Position numbers and translations under genes: made by a program. The notes under the pieces were generated by a model. That model ran no database searches, was not told the origin of the DNA, and saw only the letters and a list, made by a program, of their open reading frames with translations. From Pseudomonadota bacterium (GTDB lineage: Bacteria > Pseudomonadota > Gammaproteobacteria > Burkholderiales > Thiobacillaceae): a stretch of DNA of 6,395 nucleotides. The DNA lies in assembly GCA_021802595.1 (NCBI GenBank), contig JAJZRT010000226.1, forward strand, positions 1 through 6,395, written 5' to 3'. Below, in pieces: positions 1 to 5,936 of this stretch (position 1 is the stretch's first letter; every line of letters begins with the position of its first letter).

Positions 1-1058
1 ACACAATCATCGCTCAGTTGCAGAAACAGGCGAATGACCTGGAGCGGCGGCTGAATGCCCTTGGAGCCCCTGATACAGCCGCAAGTCAGGGCGCAATGGG
101 AAAAATGGCTGCCGCAGTGCCACCGCACGCACCCGTGGCATCGGCACAACCGCTTGCGTCAACGGAGGGCCAGCCAAGCAAGAAACCCGCGGGACCCGGC
201 AGCTTCTCGGTCGACGTGGAAGCCGCCCAGCGCGCCCTGGAGCGGAACCTTACCCAGACGGGCGCGCTGTTGCTGCCGGCCGGCCAGATCGATTTCGAGC
301 CGAGTCTTGGCTTTACTCGCCGGGAGACATCCTCCCCGGCCTACTACCTTGTAGGTGCGAATCTGGTGCTCGCGTCCGATCAACTGAAGCGAGACGAAAT
401 GACCGGGAGCCTCGACTTGAAGATCGGGCTGCCATGGGACTCCCAATTGGAATTCGGCCTCCCCTACACCTCCGTGCACGAACGTCGGTTAACCGATCTC
501 GGCTCCGCCGGGCGCTTCACCGGATCGGCCAACGCCAGCAGCCTGGGCGATTTGTCGGTGGGGATAGCCAAGACCCTGACGCGCGAACGCGGCTGGCATC
601 CTGACCTCATCGGGCGGTTTACCTACATCGTTGGCAACGGAGACCGGGTTAACAACGGGGTAGCGCTCCCGGCGGGCAACCCGGCCGCCCAGGTCCAGCT
701 GGTCGCCCTCAAACGTCAGGATCCGCTGGCCTTTGTCGGTAGCCTGTCCTATCAGAAGGCCTTCGAGAAAGATCAGATCAGACAGGGCGACCAGACCGGC
801 TTTTCCGTGGGAACCGTGCTGGCCGCCAGCCCCCAGACCTCGTTGCAATTCTCGTTCTCCCAGACGTTCGCGCAGAAGCTGGAAATCAACGGCAGCACGG
901 TTCCCGGCTCGGAGCAGACCATTGGCCTGTTCAACGTGGGCGCGTCCTCCATCCTGAGCAAGAACGTGATGTTCAATACCGTGTTAAGCATGGGCCTGAG
1001 CAACGATGCGCCCAAATACGCCATCCTGTTCACACTGCCGATTCGCTTCAATTATTGA
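1..1058 (+). CDS. FapF-like outer-membrane transporter, 5'-truncated by the window edge
   Basis: The frame is open to the left edge (first full codon at base 3) and stops with TGA at 1056-1058, so at least 351 residues of the C-terminal part are present. A TTG at 18 could be read as a start, but the heptad begins before it and no Shine-Dalgarno site precedes it, so I treat the gene as cut. The visible N-terminus has a regular heptad (I,L,A,L,L,L at a/d positions in IAQLQKQANDLERRLNAL). A Pro/Ala/Ser-rich linker of about 45 residues follows. Next comes the segment RALERNLTQTGALLLPAGQI, which I associate with FapF-type transporters, and then alternating beta-strands (for example SLDLKIGLPW, LQFSFSQTF) ending ILFTLPIRFNY with a terminal aromatic, as in outer-membrane barrels. 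Known FapF proteins form trimers with a periplasmic coiled coil and a 12-stranded barrel that secretes amyloid subunits. The family call is by architecture and remembered motifs. A generic MetA/phenol-degradation-type barrel is the alternative. Confidence 0.75.
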   Translation, partial: TIIAQLQKQANDLERRLNALGAPDTAASQGAMGKMAAAVPPHAPVASAQPLASTEGQPSKKPAGPGSFSVDVEAAQRALERNLTQTGALLLPAGQIDFEPSLGFTRRETSSPAYYLVGANLVLASDQLKRDEMTGSLDLKIGLPWDSQLEFGLPYTSVHERRLTDLGSAGRFTGSANASSLGDLSVGIAKTLTRERGWHPDLIGRFTYIVGNGDRVNNGVALPAGNPAAQVQLVALKRQDPLAFVGSLSYQKAFEKDQIRQGDQTGFSVGTVLAASPQTSLQFSFSQTFAQKLEINGSTVPGSEQTIGLFNVGASSILSKNVMFNTVLSMGLSNDAPKYAILFTLPIRFNY

Positions 1059-1067
1059 ATCCCTGCC

Positions 1068-1139
1068 GTCGGGCCATCTGAATCACCCGCCCGTCCTGCA
1101 AGCCCTTTTTTCGTCAGGCGATAAAGGGACTGGCCCGAC
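1068..1139 (+). other. Nested inverted repeats downstream of the transporter gene
   Basis: A perfect 8-bp inverted repeat, GTCGGGCC (1068-1075) and GGCCCGAC (1132-1139), encloses a second one, CCCTTT (1103-1108) and AAAGGG (1123-1128). A T6 run at 1106-1111 overlaps the inner arm. The transcript of the transporter gene could fold here in its 3' untranslated region. This could be a terminator-like or 3'-end protecting structure. It does not match any riboswitch or small RNA I recognise. Confidence 0.35.
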
Positions 1140-1178
1140 TCGCTTTGCCCCCACTCTTTTTGCACGCAGACTGAGATC

Positions 1179-1204
1179 AGGGAGCCTTGCTCCTTAAGCT
1201 TTTT
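1179..1204 (+). terminator. Possible intrinsic terminator after the FapF-like gene
   Basis: The stem GGAGC (1181-1185) pairs with GCTCC (1189-1193) around a CTT loop. It extends by G1180-T1194 (wobble) and A1179-T1195. After AAGC comes a T5 run (1200-1204). The stem is short and the T run starts four bases late, so termination may be weak. Its place between a stop codon and the next promoter-like site supports the call. Confidence 0.4.
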
Positions 1205-1218
1205 CCCCTGTGAAAATC

Positions 1219-1246
1219 TTTACATCTGCCGGCGCGGTGCTACAAA
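1219..1246 (+). promoter_or_regulatory. Sigma-70-like promoter for the Ala-rich exported protein gene
   Basis: TTTACA at 1219-1224 (5 of 6 to TTGACA) is followed by a 16-bp spacer and TACAAA at 1241-1246 (4 of 6 to TATAAT). TG at 1238-1239 gives an extended -10 (TGCTACAAA). Transcription would start near 1253, leaving a leader of about 90 bases before the ATG at 1345. The leader contains a small TTCTCT/AGAGAA inverted repeat (1307-1320). This suggests the gene can be expressed separately from the upstream transporter gene. Confidence 0.4.
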
Positions 1247-1344
1247 TCAAATCCATTGCTCCTGTGATGCTGTGGTTCGTTTAGGCAGGCAATTGCACTG
1301 AGCACTTTCTCTCCAGAGAAGCACCAAGATCGGGAGAAACGTAG

Positions 1345-2106
1345 ATGCTTAGAGTCCTTTGTTTGATGATCATTCTCGGTGGCGTGATAACCGTGGCGAG
1401 GGCCGATCCCGTGGATCTGGGGCCGATCCAGATGGATGCGGTCACAGCCGCCGGTGCCGACGCCAATAACGCCCATGCCGTTGCGCAGGCAAATGCCAAC
1501 GGCGTAAATGCGTTTACCGGGACTTTCTCCAACGCGGTCGCCCTCGATGGGCTACTGCCTAAATTGCCGGGCTATGGGGGTGGAGGCCAAGCCGCCGCCA
1601 TCGCAGCCGCCACAGGTCCATCCGCGTACATCGAGGCATCTGCCAAGTCGAATTACGGGGCGGTAGGTGAAGCCATTGCGCACTCAGCCGCCACAGGCAC
1701 GTCTGCTTTTGCCGCGATTTCCGCCGGGGTGGTCAACATTAATGGGCAGGACTATTTGACGGGTTCCCTTGCGGGAGGTGACCCTTCATCCGTGAAGGCG
1801 ATCACCAGCACCCCAATTGCGTTGAGCACGTCTCGCATAGCCTGGTCGCCGCCGGCGGTGAGGCCAGCCACAAGCGCACCTGCATGGTCTGTGGCATCGA
1901 CCGCGGTGCCGGGCGGACAGCTTGTGACCTACACGCTCGCCACGGGCGATCAGAGCGGCAATACCCCGACTGGCGACAGCGCCACGATGTCGCTGTCATT
2001 TTTCAAGCCACCGCGTTCGCGCATTCCTACATTTATTCCGATCGGCATATCCGGTGCCATACCGGTGATGACCAATTCCCTGCTTGCAAAACCAGTAGCA
2101 ATGTGA
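1345..2106 (+). CDS. Ala/Ser/Gly-rich exported protein, candidate substrate or partner of the FapF-like pore
   Basis: The 253-residue protein has ATG at 1345, with GGGAGA (1332-1337) 7 bases upstream. Residues 1-20 form a Sec signal (hydrophobic CLMIILGGVI, then VARA before Asp21). The mature part is rich in Ala, Ser, Thr, Gly and Asn and has no cysteine. Residues 25-37 (LGPIQMDAVTAAG) resemble a double-glycine-type leader. Residues 88-100 and 115-127 are an imperfect repeat (AATGPSAYIEASA and AATGTSAFAAISA). Residues 180-219 (WSVASTAVPGGQLVTYTLAT onward) look like beta-strands. I do not recognise a named family. Because the gene sits 286 bp after a FapF-like pore, a secreted amyloid-like or accessory protein is plausible, by inference only. 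Residues 220-253 change character (Pro/Ile-rich, ending KPVAM), and a frameshift at the T5 run 1999-2003 is possible; see findings. Confidence 0.7.
   Translation: MLRVLCLMIILGGVITVARADPVDLGPIQMDAVTAAGADANNAHAVAQANANGVNAFTGTFSNAVALDGLLPKLPGYGGGGQAAAIAAATGPSAYIEASAKSNYGAVGEAIAHSAATGTSAFAAISAGVVNINGQDYLTGSLAGGDPSSVKAITSTPIALSTSRIAWSPPAVRPATSAPAWSVASTAVPGGQLVTYTLATGDQSGNTPTGDSATMSLSFFKPPRSRIPTFIPIGISGAIPVMTNSLLAKPVAM
1604..1697 (+). repeat. Two-copy 13-bp direct repeat inside the Ala-rich protein gene
   Basis: CAGCCGCCACAGG occurs at 1604-1616 and again at 1685-1697, exactly 81 bp (27 codons) apart and in frame. It encodes the shared AATG core of the two protein repeats (residues 88-100 and 115-127). 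Around this core the DNA differs while the protein stays similar, which points to an old internal duplication kept at protein level. Confidence 0.7.
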
Positions 2107-2557
2107 GTCCCCCTTGTGGTTTCCCCATACCCTGTCTCGGGGCTCGCACAGGGCTGATGTGGCCCCGGCTTGCGGGGCGCACGTCCACTTTGTCCTGAAG
2201 GCAGTGCCGGGAAACGTTACAAAGCGACATGCGATGCCCATTCAAAAATAGAATTCACTGAATAATCCGAACGCTCCTCATCTTCCCAAGACGTTGCTGG
2301 TCAATCGGATGGTGAATTTCTAGCGTGTTCTCGCAACTGATCTACTATGGGTAAGGTTTCCTGATGGTGAGTCGCTGAAACTGACGAATCCCAAATAATG
2401 CACAGCGTGGCGTCCAGGACTGCCTAAGCTGAACACGTTGCCTGAACGACCGAGGGACTGCTGGCGCCGGGATTCGCGGCCTTGCGATATTCGACCTCAG
2501 GCTGAGCACGGCGTGGGTGAACCGCATAACCAGCGGCCATAGCAGCAAAGGAATTTC
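2107..2557. other. 451-bp intergenic stretch with hairpins, no convincing gene
   Basis: No reading frame here has a credible start, ribosome binding site and codon pattern. The first part holds two GC-rich hairpins (2130-2153 and 2162-2178). Bases 2240-2263 carry an imperfect inverted repeat with ATTCA/TGAAT ends in an AT-rich patch, which could be an operator, but I could not fit it to the LysR T-N11-A pattern. I found no promoter good enough to call for the regulator gene at 2558. Confidence 0.5.
2130..2178 (+). terminator. Two tandem GC-rich hairpins, possible terminator of the Ala-rich protein gene
   Basis: The first hairpin is CCCTGT (2130-2135) pairing with ACAGGG (2148-2153) around a 12-base loop. 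The second is GCCCCG (2162-2167) pairing with CGGGGC (2173-2178) around GCTTG. Neither is followed directly by a T run, so they may slow polymerase, protect the 3' end, or act with Rho. If the upstream gene is really frameshifted and reads on to 2198, both hairpins would lie inside the coding region, which counts against that longer reading. Confidence 0.35.
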
Positions 2558-3553
2558 ATGATGTCAGGTCAAGAACATGCCTCACCTGGTAAGCCATTGG
2601 GGCAGAGCCGCAATGGCAGTCCGGAAGTCCACGCACCTTGCCCCAGAAAACCGCGCATCAGCCTCGGGCAATGGCGGATACTGCAAGCGGTGGTCGACTA
2701 CGGAGGCTTCTCCCAGGCCTCCGAAATCCTGCACCTCAGCCAGTCCGCAATAAGTTACTCGCTCGCCCAACTGCAGAAGCAGTTGGGCGTTCCGCTACTG
2801 GAAATCGAGGGAAGGAAGGCGCATCTCACGAAAAAGGGGCGCGCTATTCTGGAACGCTCGCGGCAGTTGACCAAGGAGGCCAACGAGATCGAGGCATTCG
2901 CCTCCGCTCTGGAGAGGGGCTGGGAGCCCGAAATACGATTGGTAGTGAATTTTGCCTTTCCTTCCAGTTTGCTCATGCAGGCTCTGGGAAAATTCGCGCG
3001 TACCGGAAACGGCACGACAGTACAACTGCGTGAAGTACCTGATTTCGGCATGGAGGAACTGTTGCGGCAAGGCAGCGCGGACCTGGCGATCAGTGCCCAG
3101 GTCCCCAAGGGGTTCCTGGGAACCCCCTTGATGGAAGTTGAATATGTCGCCGTGACGTCTCCCGATCATCCATTGTTCAGGCGTGGCAAGGAGCTCACCA
3201 TGGCTGACCTGCATGGGATGACGCAGATTGTCATCTGCGATTTCGAAACCCCCGAAAGAAGAAACATCACCGGGCAGTGGATGTCCCAGGGACCGCGATG
3301 GAACATGGCCCACTTTGACATGGCCGTGGCCGCAGTGCGGGAGGGCCACGGATTTGCCTGGCTTTTGAAATATCGAATACAGGCGTTGCTTGACCAGTGC
3401 GTGCTCGTGCCACTTCCCCTGCGGGGAGGATATGTCTGTAAGGCCACGCTATATCTGATCCATGGGGGATACAGATCGAGTAACCCGGGCCCTGCCGTGG
3501 GCCATCTGGTCGACGTTCTGCACAGCGTAATTGCGGAAGGAAAACACCAATGA
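2558..3553 (+). CDS. LysR-type transcriptional regulator with N-terminal extension
   Basis: This is a 331-residue cytoplasmic DNA-binding regulator. ATG at 2558 follows AAAGGAA (2547-2553); the adjacent ATG at 2561 is equally possible, giving one residue less. The winged helix-turn-helix spans about residues 34-93, with GGFSQASEILHLSQSAISYS, then QLQKQLGVPLL and GRKAHLTKKGRAIL, the usual LysR order. A linker helix follows (about 94-121), then the effector-binding domain (about 125-325), which includes GSADLAISAQ and AAVREGHGFAWL. The family is usually near 300 residues. The extra length is a polar N-terminal tail of about 33 residues. No divergent target gene lies beside it, unlike many LysR genes, so neither effector nor targets can be named. 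Third positions are less GC-rich than in the two-component genes to the right. It converges with the sensor kinase gene. Confidence 0.9.
   Translation: MMSGQEHASPGKPLGQSRNGSPEVHAPCPRKPRISLGQWRILQAVVDYGGFSQASEILHLSQSAISYSLAQLQKQLGVPLLEIEGRKAHLTKKGRAILERSRQLTKEANEIEAFASALERGWEPEIRLVVNFAFPSSLLMQALGKFARTGNGTTVQLREVPDFGMEELLRQGSADLAISAQVPKGFLGTPLMEVEYVAVTSPDHPLFRRGKELTMADLHGMTQIVICDFETPERRNITGQWMSQGPRWNMAHFDMAVAAVREGHGFAWLLKYRIQALLDQCVLVPLPLRGGYVCKATLYLIHGGYRSSNPGPAVGHLVDVLHSVIAEGKHQ
3106..3130 (+). other. Strong hairpin inside the LysR-type regulator gene
   Basis: CAAGGGGTTC (3106-3115) pairs with GAACCCCCTTG (3120-3130) around a CTGG loop, with one bulged C. It lies in the coding region for residues near PKGFLGTPL of the effector domain. 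The same fold forms on both strands. It may be chance in a Gly/Pro-coding stretch. Confidence 0.4.
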
Positions 3554-3790
3554 AGGTGTCGTGACGGAGGCTCGGCGAGAACCTGGGAAGATGCCTGTTG
3601 GGTCAGGCGCGGGCCTGACCGGGTCTGTGGCGCCTGGCTGCTTCTGCCGCAGGCACATTGCATGGGTCGATCAATCCAAAACAGTTATCGGCATCATCGC
3701 GATAAAGGGAAACGATCCAACCCAATCACCCCACCCGGGGCCGAGGGATCGACGTGCCCGGGAAGGGGGCGAACGTAAAACCGAGATCGA
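3554..3790. other. Convergent intergenic region between the LysR-type and sensor kinase genes
   Basis: 237 bp separate the two stop codons. The clearest element is the 8-bp perfect hairpin at 3601-3620, listed separately. A 7-bp inverted repeat, GTCGATC (3666-3672) and GATCGAC (3747-3753), and two CCCGGG sites are also present. I see no reading frame with a ribosome binding site. Confidence 0.4.
3601..3620. terminator. Perfect 8-bp hairpin, possible bidirectional terminator
   Basis: GGTCAGGC and GCCTGACC form a perfect 8-bp stem closed by a GCGG loop, 47 bases after the LysR-type stop codon. The convergent arrangement makes a two-way terminator reasonable. There is no T run on either side, so it is not a classic intrinsic terminator. 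Confidence 0.4.
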
Positions 3791-5077
3791 TTAACGCCGA
3801 ATTTCCAGCACTGCCTCCAGTCCGCCTTGTGGGCGATTGCGCAGCGCCACCTTCAAGCCATTCGTTTCTGCCAGCTGGCGCACGATCGCCAGCCCCAGCC
3901 CGGTGCCACCGGTCGCCTGCGAACGCGACGTTTCCAGCCGATAGAACGGCCTGAACACTTTTTCCAGCTGGTCGTCAGGTATGCCCGCGCCGGCATCGCG
4001 CACGATCACCCGCGCCAGCGTGTCGGTGCATTCCAGAATCAGTTCGGCTGGCACACCGCCGCCATAGCGCTGCGCGTTCTGGATCAGGTTCGACACGATC
4101 TGCCGCACCGCAAGCCGGCCGGCCTCGACCATGCACGGCGCCGCGCCCGGCCACGCCAGGTTTGCATCGACAGCCGCCTCTTCCAGCAAATCCGCCAGGT
4201 CGAAGCGCGCCTTCGCCTCAGCCTGGGTGGTGCGCGCCAGTTCCAGATAACCGGTAATCAGCTTGTTCATGTCGGCCAGATCGGCCATCGCGCGGTCGAT
4301 GCGCGCCGGGCTGGGGGCGTCGCGCAGCATTTCCAGGTTGAGCTGCAGGCGCGTCATCGGCGTGCGCAGGTCGTGCGAAATGCCCGCCAGCAAGGTGGTG
4401 CGGTTGTCCAGCAACGCACGCACCTCGGCCGCCATGGTGTTGAAGCGGTGTGCCAGTTCGGCCAGCTCGGCCGGGCCGGTTTCCGGCAGGGGCTCGGGCA
4501 GTTCCCCCGCCCCGACCTGGCTGGCCGCGCCCGCCGCACGCGCCAGCGGCACGGTGATGCGGCGCACCAGGAACACAGCGGTCAGCAGGCTGAGAAAGGT
4601 GCCCAGGGCAATGACCGCGATCGCCGCCAGCGGCGGCTTGACGGCGTAGCGACGCGGGAAAAATCCGACATGCAGCTCATGCCCGCCCAGCGGAATGTCC
4701 AGCCAGGCGGCCTCCGTCCCGGGGACGCCGCGCAGGACGACATCGTCGCCCACACGACGGCTCAGCGCGGCTTCGATCTGGGTACGGAAGGCGAAATGCG
4801 GCGCGGCGGTCGTCGCGCCAAGGTTCGCGGTGGTCAGGCGCAGCCCGTGGCGGCGCGCCAGTTCGCGTTCGAACGCGGCACGCGTCTGTGGCGGCAGTTC
4901 GACCCAGGTTTGCGCCGACAGCACGATCAGGCCGGCCAGATCGTCGGCCGAGCGCTCCGCCACCGGCACGATCAGGGTACGGTACACCACCCAGAACGCC
5001 GCCGCCTGGAACACGACGAACGCCAGCGCGAGCGTCAGCGCGGTGCGGACGAACAACGAGCGTGTGAGGTGCTTCAC
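3791..5077 (-). CDS. EnvZ-like sensor histidine kinase
   Basis: This 428-residue inner-membrane kinase autophosphorylates on His and passes the phosphate to the regulator encoded just upstream. It starts with GTG at 5077-5075, overlapping the regulator's TGA by sharing GTGA, so the two are translationally coupled. Two membrane helices (about residues 11-33 and 148-171) flank a periplasmic domain of about 115 residues. A HAMP linker follows (about 172-224). The H box ISHDLRTPMTRLQLNLEML has His235 and is very close to that of EnvZ. The ATPase domain has an N box (NLIQNAQRYGG, Asn330/Asn334), G1 box DAGAGIP (361-367, Ala where Pro is usual), F box FRPFYR and G2 box GTGLGLAI. All catalytic elements are present. 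Length fits EnvZ/RstB-type kinases. The periplasmic sensor region gives no clue to the signal. True orthology to envZ is unproven. Confidence 0.93.
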   Translation of the reverse strand: MKHLTRSLFVRTALTLALAFVVFQAAAFWVVYRTLIVPVAERSADDLAGLIVLSAQTWVELPPQTRAAFERELARRHGLRLTTANLGATTAAPHFAFRTQIEAALSRRVGDDVVLRGVPGTEAAWLDIPLGGHELHVGFFPRRYAVKPPLAAIAVIALGTFLSLLTAVFLVRRITVPLARAAGAASQVGAGELPEPLPETGPAELAELAHRFNTMAAEVRALLDNRTTLLAGISHDLRTPMTRLQLNLEMLRDAPSPARIDRAMADLADMNKLITGYLELARTTQAEAKARFDLADLLEEAAVDANLAWPGAAPCMVEAGRLAVRQIVSNLIQNAQRYGGGVPAELILECTDTLARVIVRDAGAGIPDDQLEKVFRPFYRLETSRSQATGGTGLGLAIVRQLAETNGLKVALRNRPQGGLEAVLEIRR

Positions 5078-5787
5078 CCCTTGCCCTGCGGTACGAAGAG
5101 ATAGCCCTGCCCGCGCTGGGTGCGGATATAGGCCGGATTGGCCGGATCGTCCTCGATCTTCTTGCGCAGGCGATTCACCCGCACGTCGATGCTGCGGTCG
5201 AACGGGTCGCGCTCGAATCCGCGCAACTGGTCCATCAGCCAGTCGCGCGACAGCGTACGGTTGGCGTGGGTGACAAAAATTTCCAGCAATTCGTATTCGC
5301 CGCCGGTCAGCGGGATTTCGGCGGCGTCGCGGCTGAGGGTACGGGCGTCGAGATTGACGCTGAAGGGACCGAAATGCAGCAGCCGTGCTGCCGCCACCGC
5401 GGCCGGTGCGGCAACGGCCGCCTGTCGCCGCAGCACCGCGCGGATGCGGGCCAGCAGTTCGCGCGGATTGAACGGCTTGGGCAGGTAATCGTCGGCGCCG
5501 ACCTCGAGGCCGATGATGCGGTCGATATCCTCGCCCCTGGCCGACAGCATGATGATGGGCGGAAAACCCGGCTGCGCGCGCAGGCGCCGCGCGATCGACA
5601 GGCCGTCCTCGCCCGGCATCATCCAGTCGAGCACCAGCAGGTCCGGCAGGCGGGCGGCCAGCAGGCGATCGAGCGAGGCCGCGTCTGCCGCCGTCTCGAC
5701 ACGATAACCCTGGCTAGTCAGGTATTCGGCGACCAGTTCGCGTATGCCCGGGTCGTCGTCGGTCACATAAATGCTGTCCTGTTCCAT
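5074..5787 (-). CDS. OmpR-like response regulator (receiver plus winged helix)
   Basis: This is a 237-residue cytoplasmic transcription factor. The receiver domain (about residues 5-121) has the acidic pocket Asp10-Asp12, phospho-acceptor Asp54 in LVLDWMMPGEDGLSI, Ser82 and Lys104 in YLPKPFNPRELLARIRAVLR. That last block and GEDGLSIARRLR are nearly those of Escherichia coli OmpR. A linker of about 15 residues rich in Ala (123-135) leads to the winged-helix domain (about 137-233) with LTGGEYELLEIF, DRSIDVRVNRLRKKIEDDP and a GQGYLFVP wing. Length matches OmpR (239). ATG at 5787 has no clear Shine-Dalgarno site. The kinase gene follows with a 4-bp overlap. A direct repeat 40 bp upstream of the start (5827-5842) suggests autoregulation. 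Which targets it controls outside the window cannot be told. Confidence 0.93.
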   Translation of the reverse strand: MEQDSIYVTDDDPGIRELVAEYLTSQGYRVETAADAASLDRLLAARLPDLLVLDWMMPGEDGLSIARRLRAQPGFPPIIMLSARGEDIDRIIGLEVGADDYLPKPFNPRELLARIRAVLRRQAAVAAPAAVAAARLLHFGPFSVNLDARTLSRDAAEIPLTGGEYELLEIFVTHANRTLSRDWLMDQLRGFERDPFDRSIDVRVNRLRKKIEDDPANPAYIRTQRGQGYLFVPQGKG

Positions 5788-5826
5788 GCGGCAAATATAT
5801 CAGCAGGGACGACGCCCTATCCGCCG

Positions 5827-5842
5827 GTTACACACTGTTACA
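5827..5842. promoter_or_regulatory. Direct repeat GTTACA-N4-GTTACA, likely OmpR-family operator
   Basis: Two perfect GTTACA copies (5827-5832 and 5837-5842) lie 10 bp apart, one helical turn, in the 149-bp spacer between the regulator gene and the small exported-protein gene. OmpR-family regulators bind as head-to-tail dimers to such repeats. The second half also resembles the RstA box (TACATNTNGTTACA, 10 of 12 fixed positions). On the minus strand a TATATT (5799-5794) and on the plus strand a TACTTT (5871-5876) could serve as -10 elements without good -35 boxes, as expected at activator-dependent promoters. Confidence 0.55.
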
Positions 5843-5936
5843 AAATCCTCCTTGCGTGAAACAGTGCGCTTACTTTCCTCAACCAGACTGCGAAGCGTGG
5901 AAGCGAAACAACGCAACCACGGAAATGGAGACCCCG

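Noticed and set aside
18..20. TTG as the true start of the first gene
   Set aside because: The frame and heptad pattern continue upstream to the window edge, there is no Shine-Dalgarno site, and no signal peptide follows although the product is an outer-membrane protein.
1884..2198. Separate gene in the frame that overlaps the end of the exported-protein gene
   Set aside because: No ribosome binding site at the ATG and an unnatural early sequence. Only its later part is of interest, as a possible frameshifted tail.
2216..2221. Another GTTACA, as a second regulator site
   Set aside because: Single copy with no partner 10 bp away, so it does not have the direct-repeat form.
2795..3349. A 184-codon open frame on the minus strand opposite the LysR-type gene
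   Set aside because: It overlaps a well-supported regulator, has no ribosome binding site or recognisable domain, and is explained as a shadow.
3827..5104. A 425-codon open frame on the plus strand opposite the sensor kinase gene
   Set aside because: It is antisense to a kinase with every expected motif. Its product is Arg/Gln/His-rich without domains, as expected of the complement of a GC-rich gene.
5266..5859. A 197-codon open frame on the plus strand opposite the response regulator gene
   Set aside because: It is antisense to a clear OmpR-like gene and runs through its promoter region; no domain or start signal.
5856..5936. Upstream GTG (5856) or ATG (5925) as start of the small Arg/Asp-rich protein
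   Set aside because: Both would put polar residues ahead of a signal peptide that begins properly at 5937 with a well-spaced GGAG.
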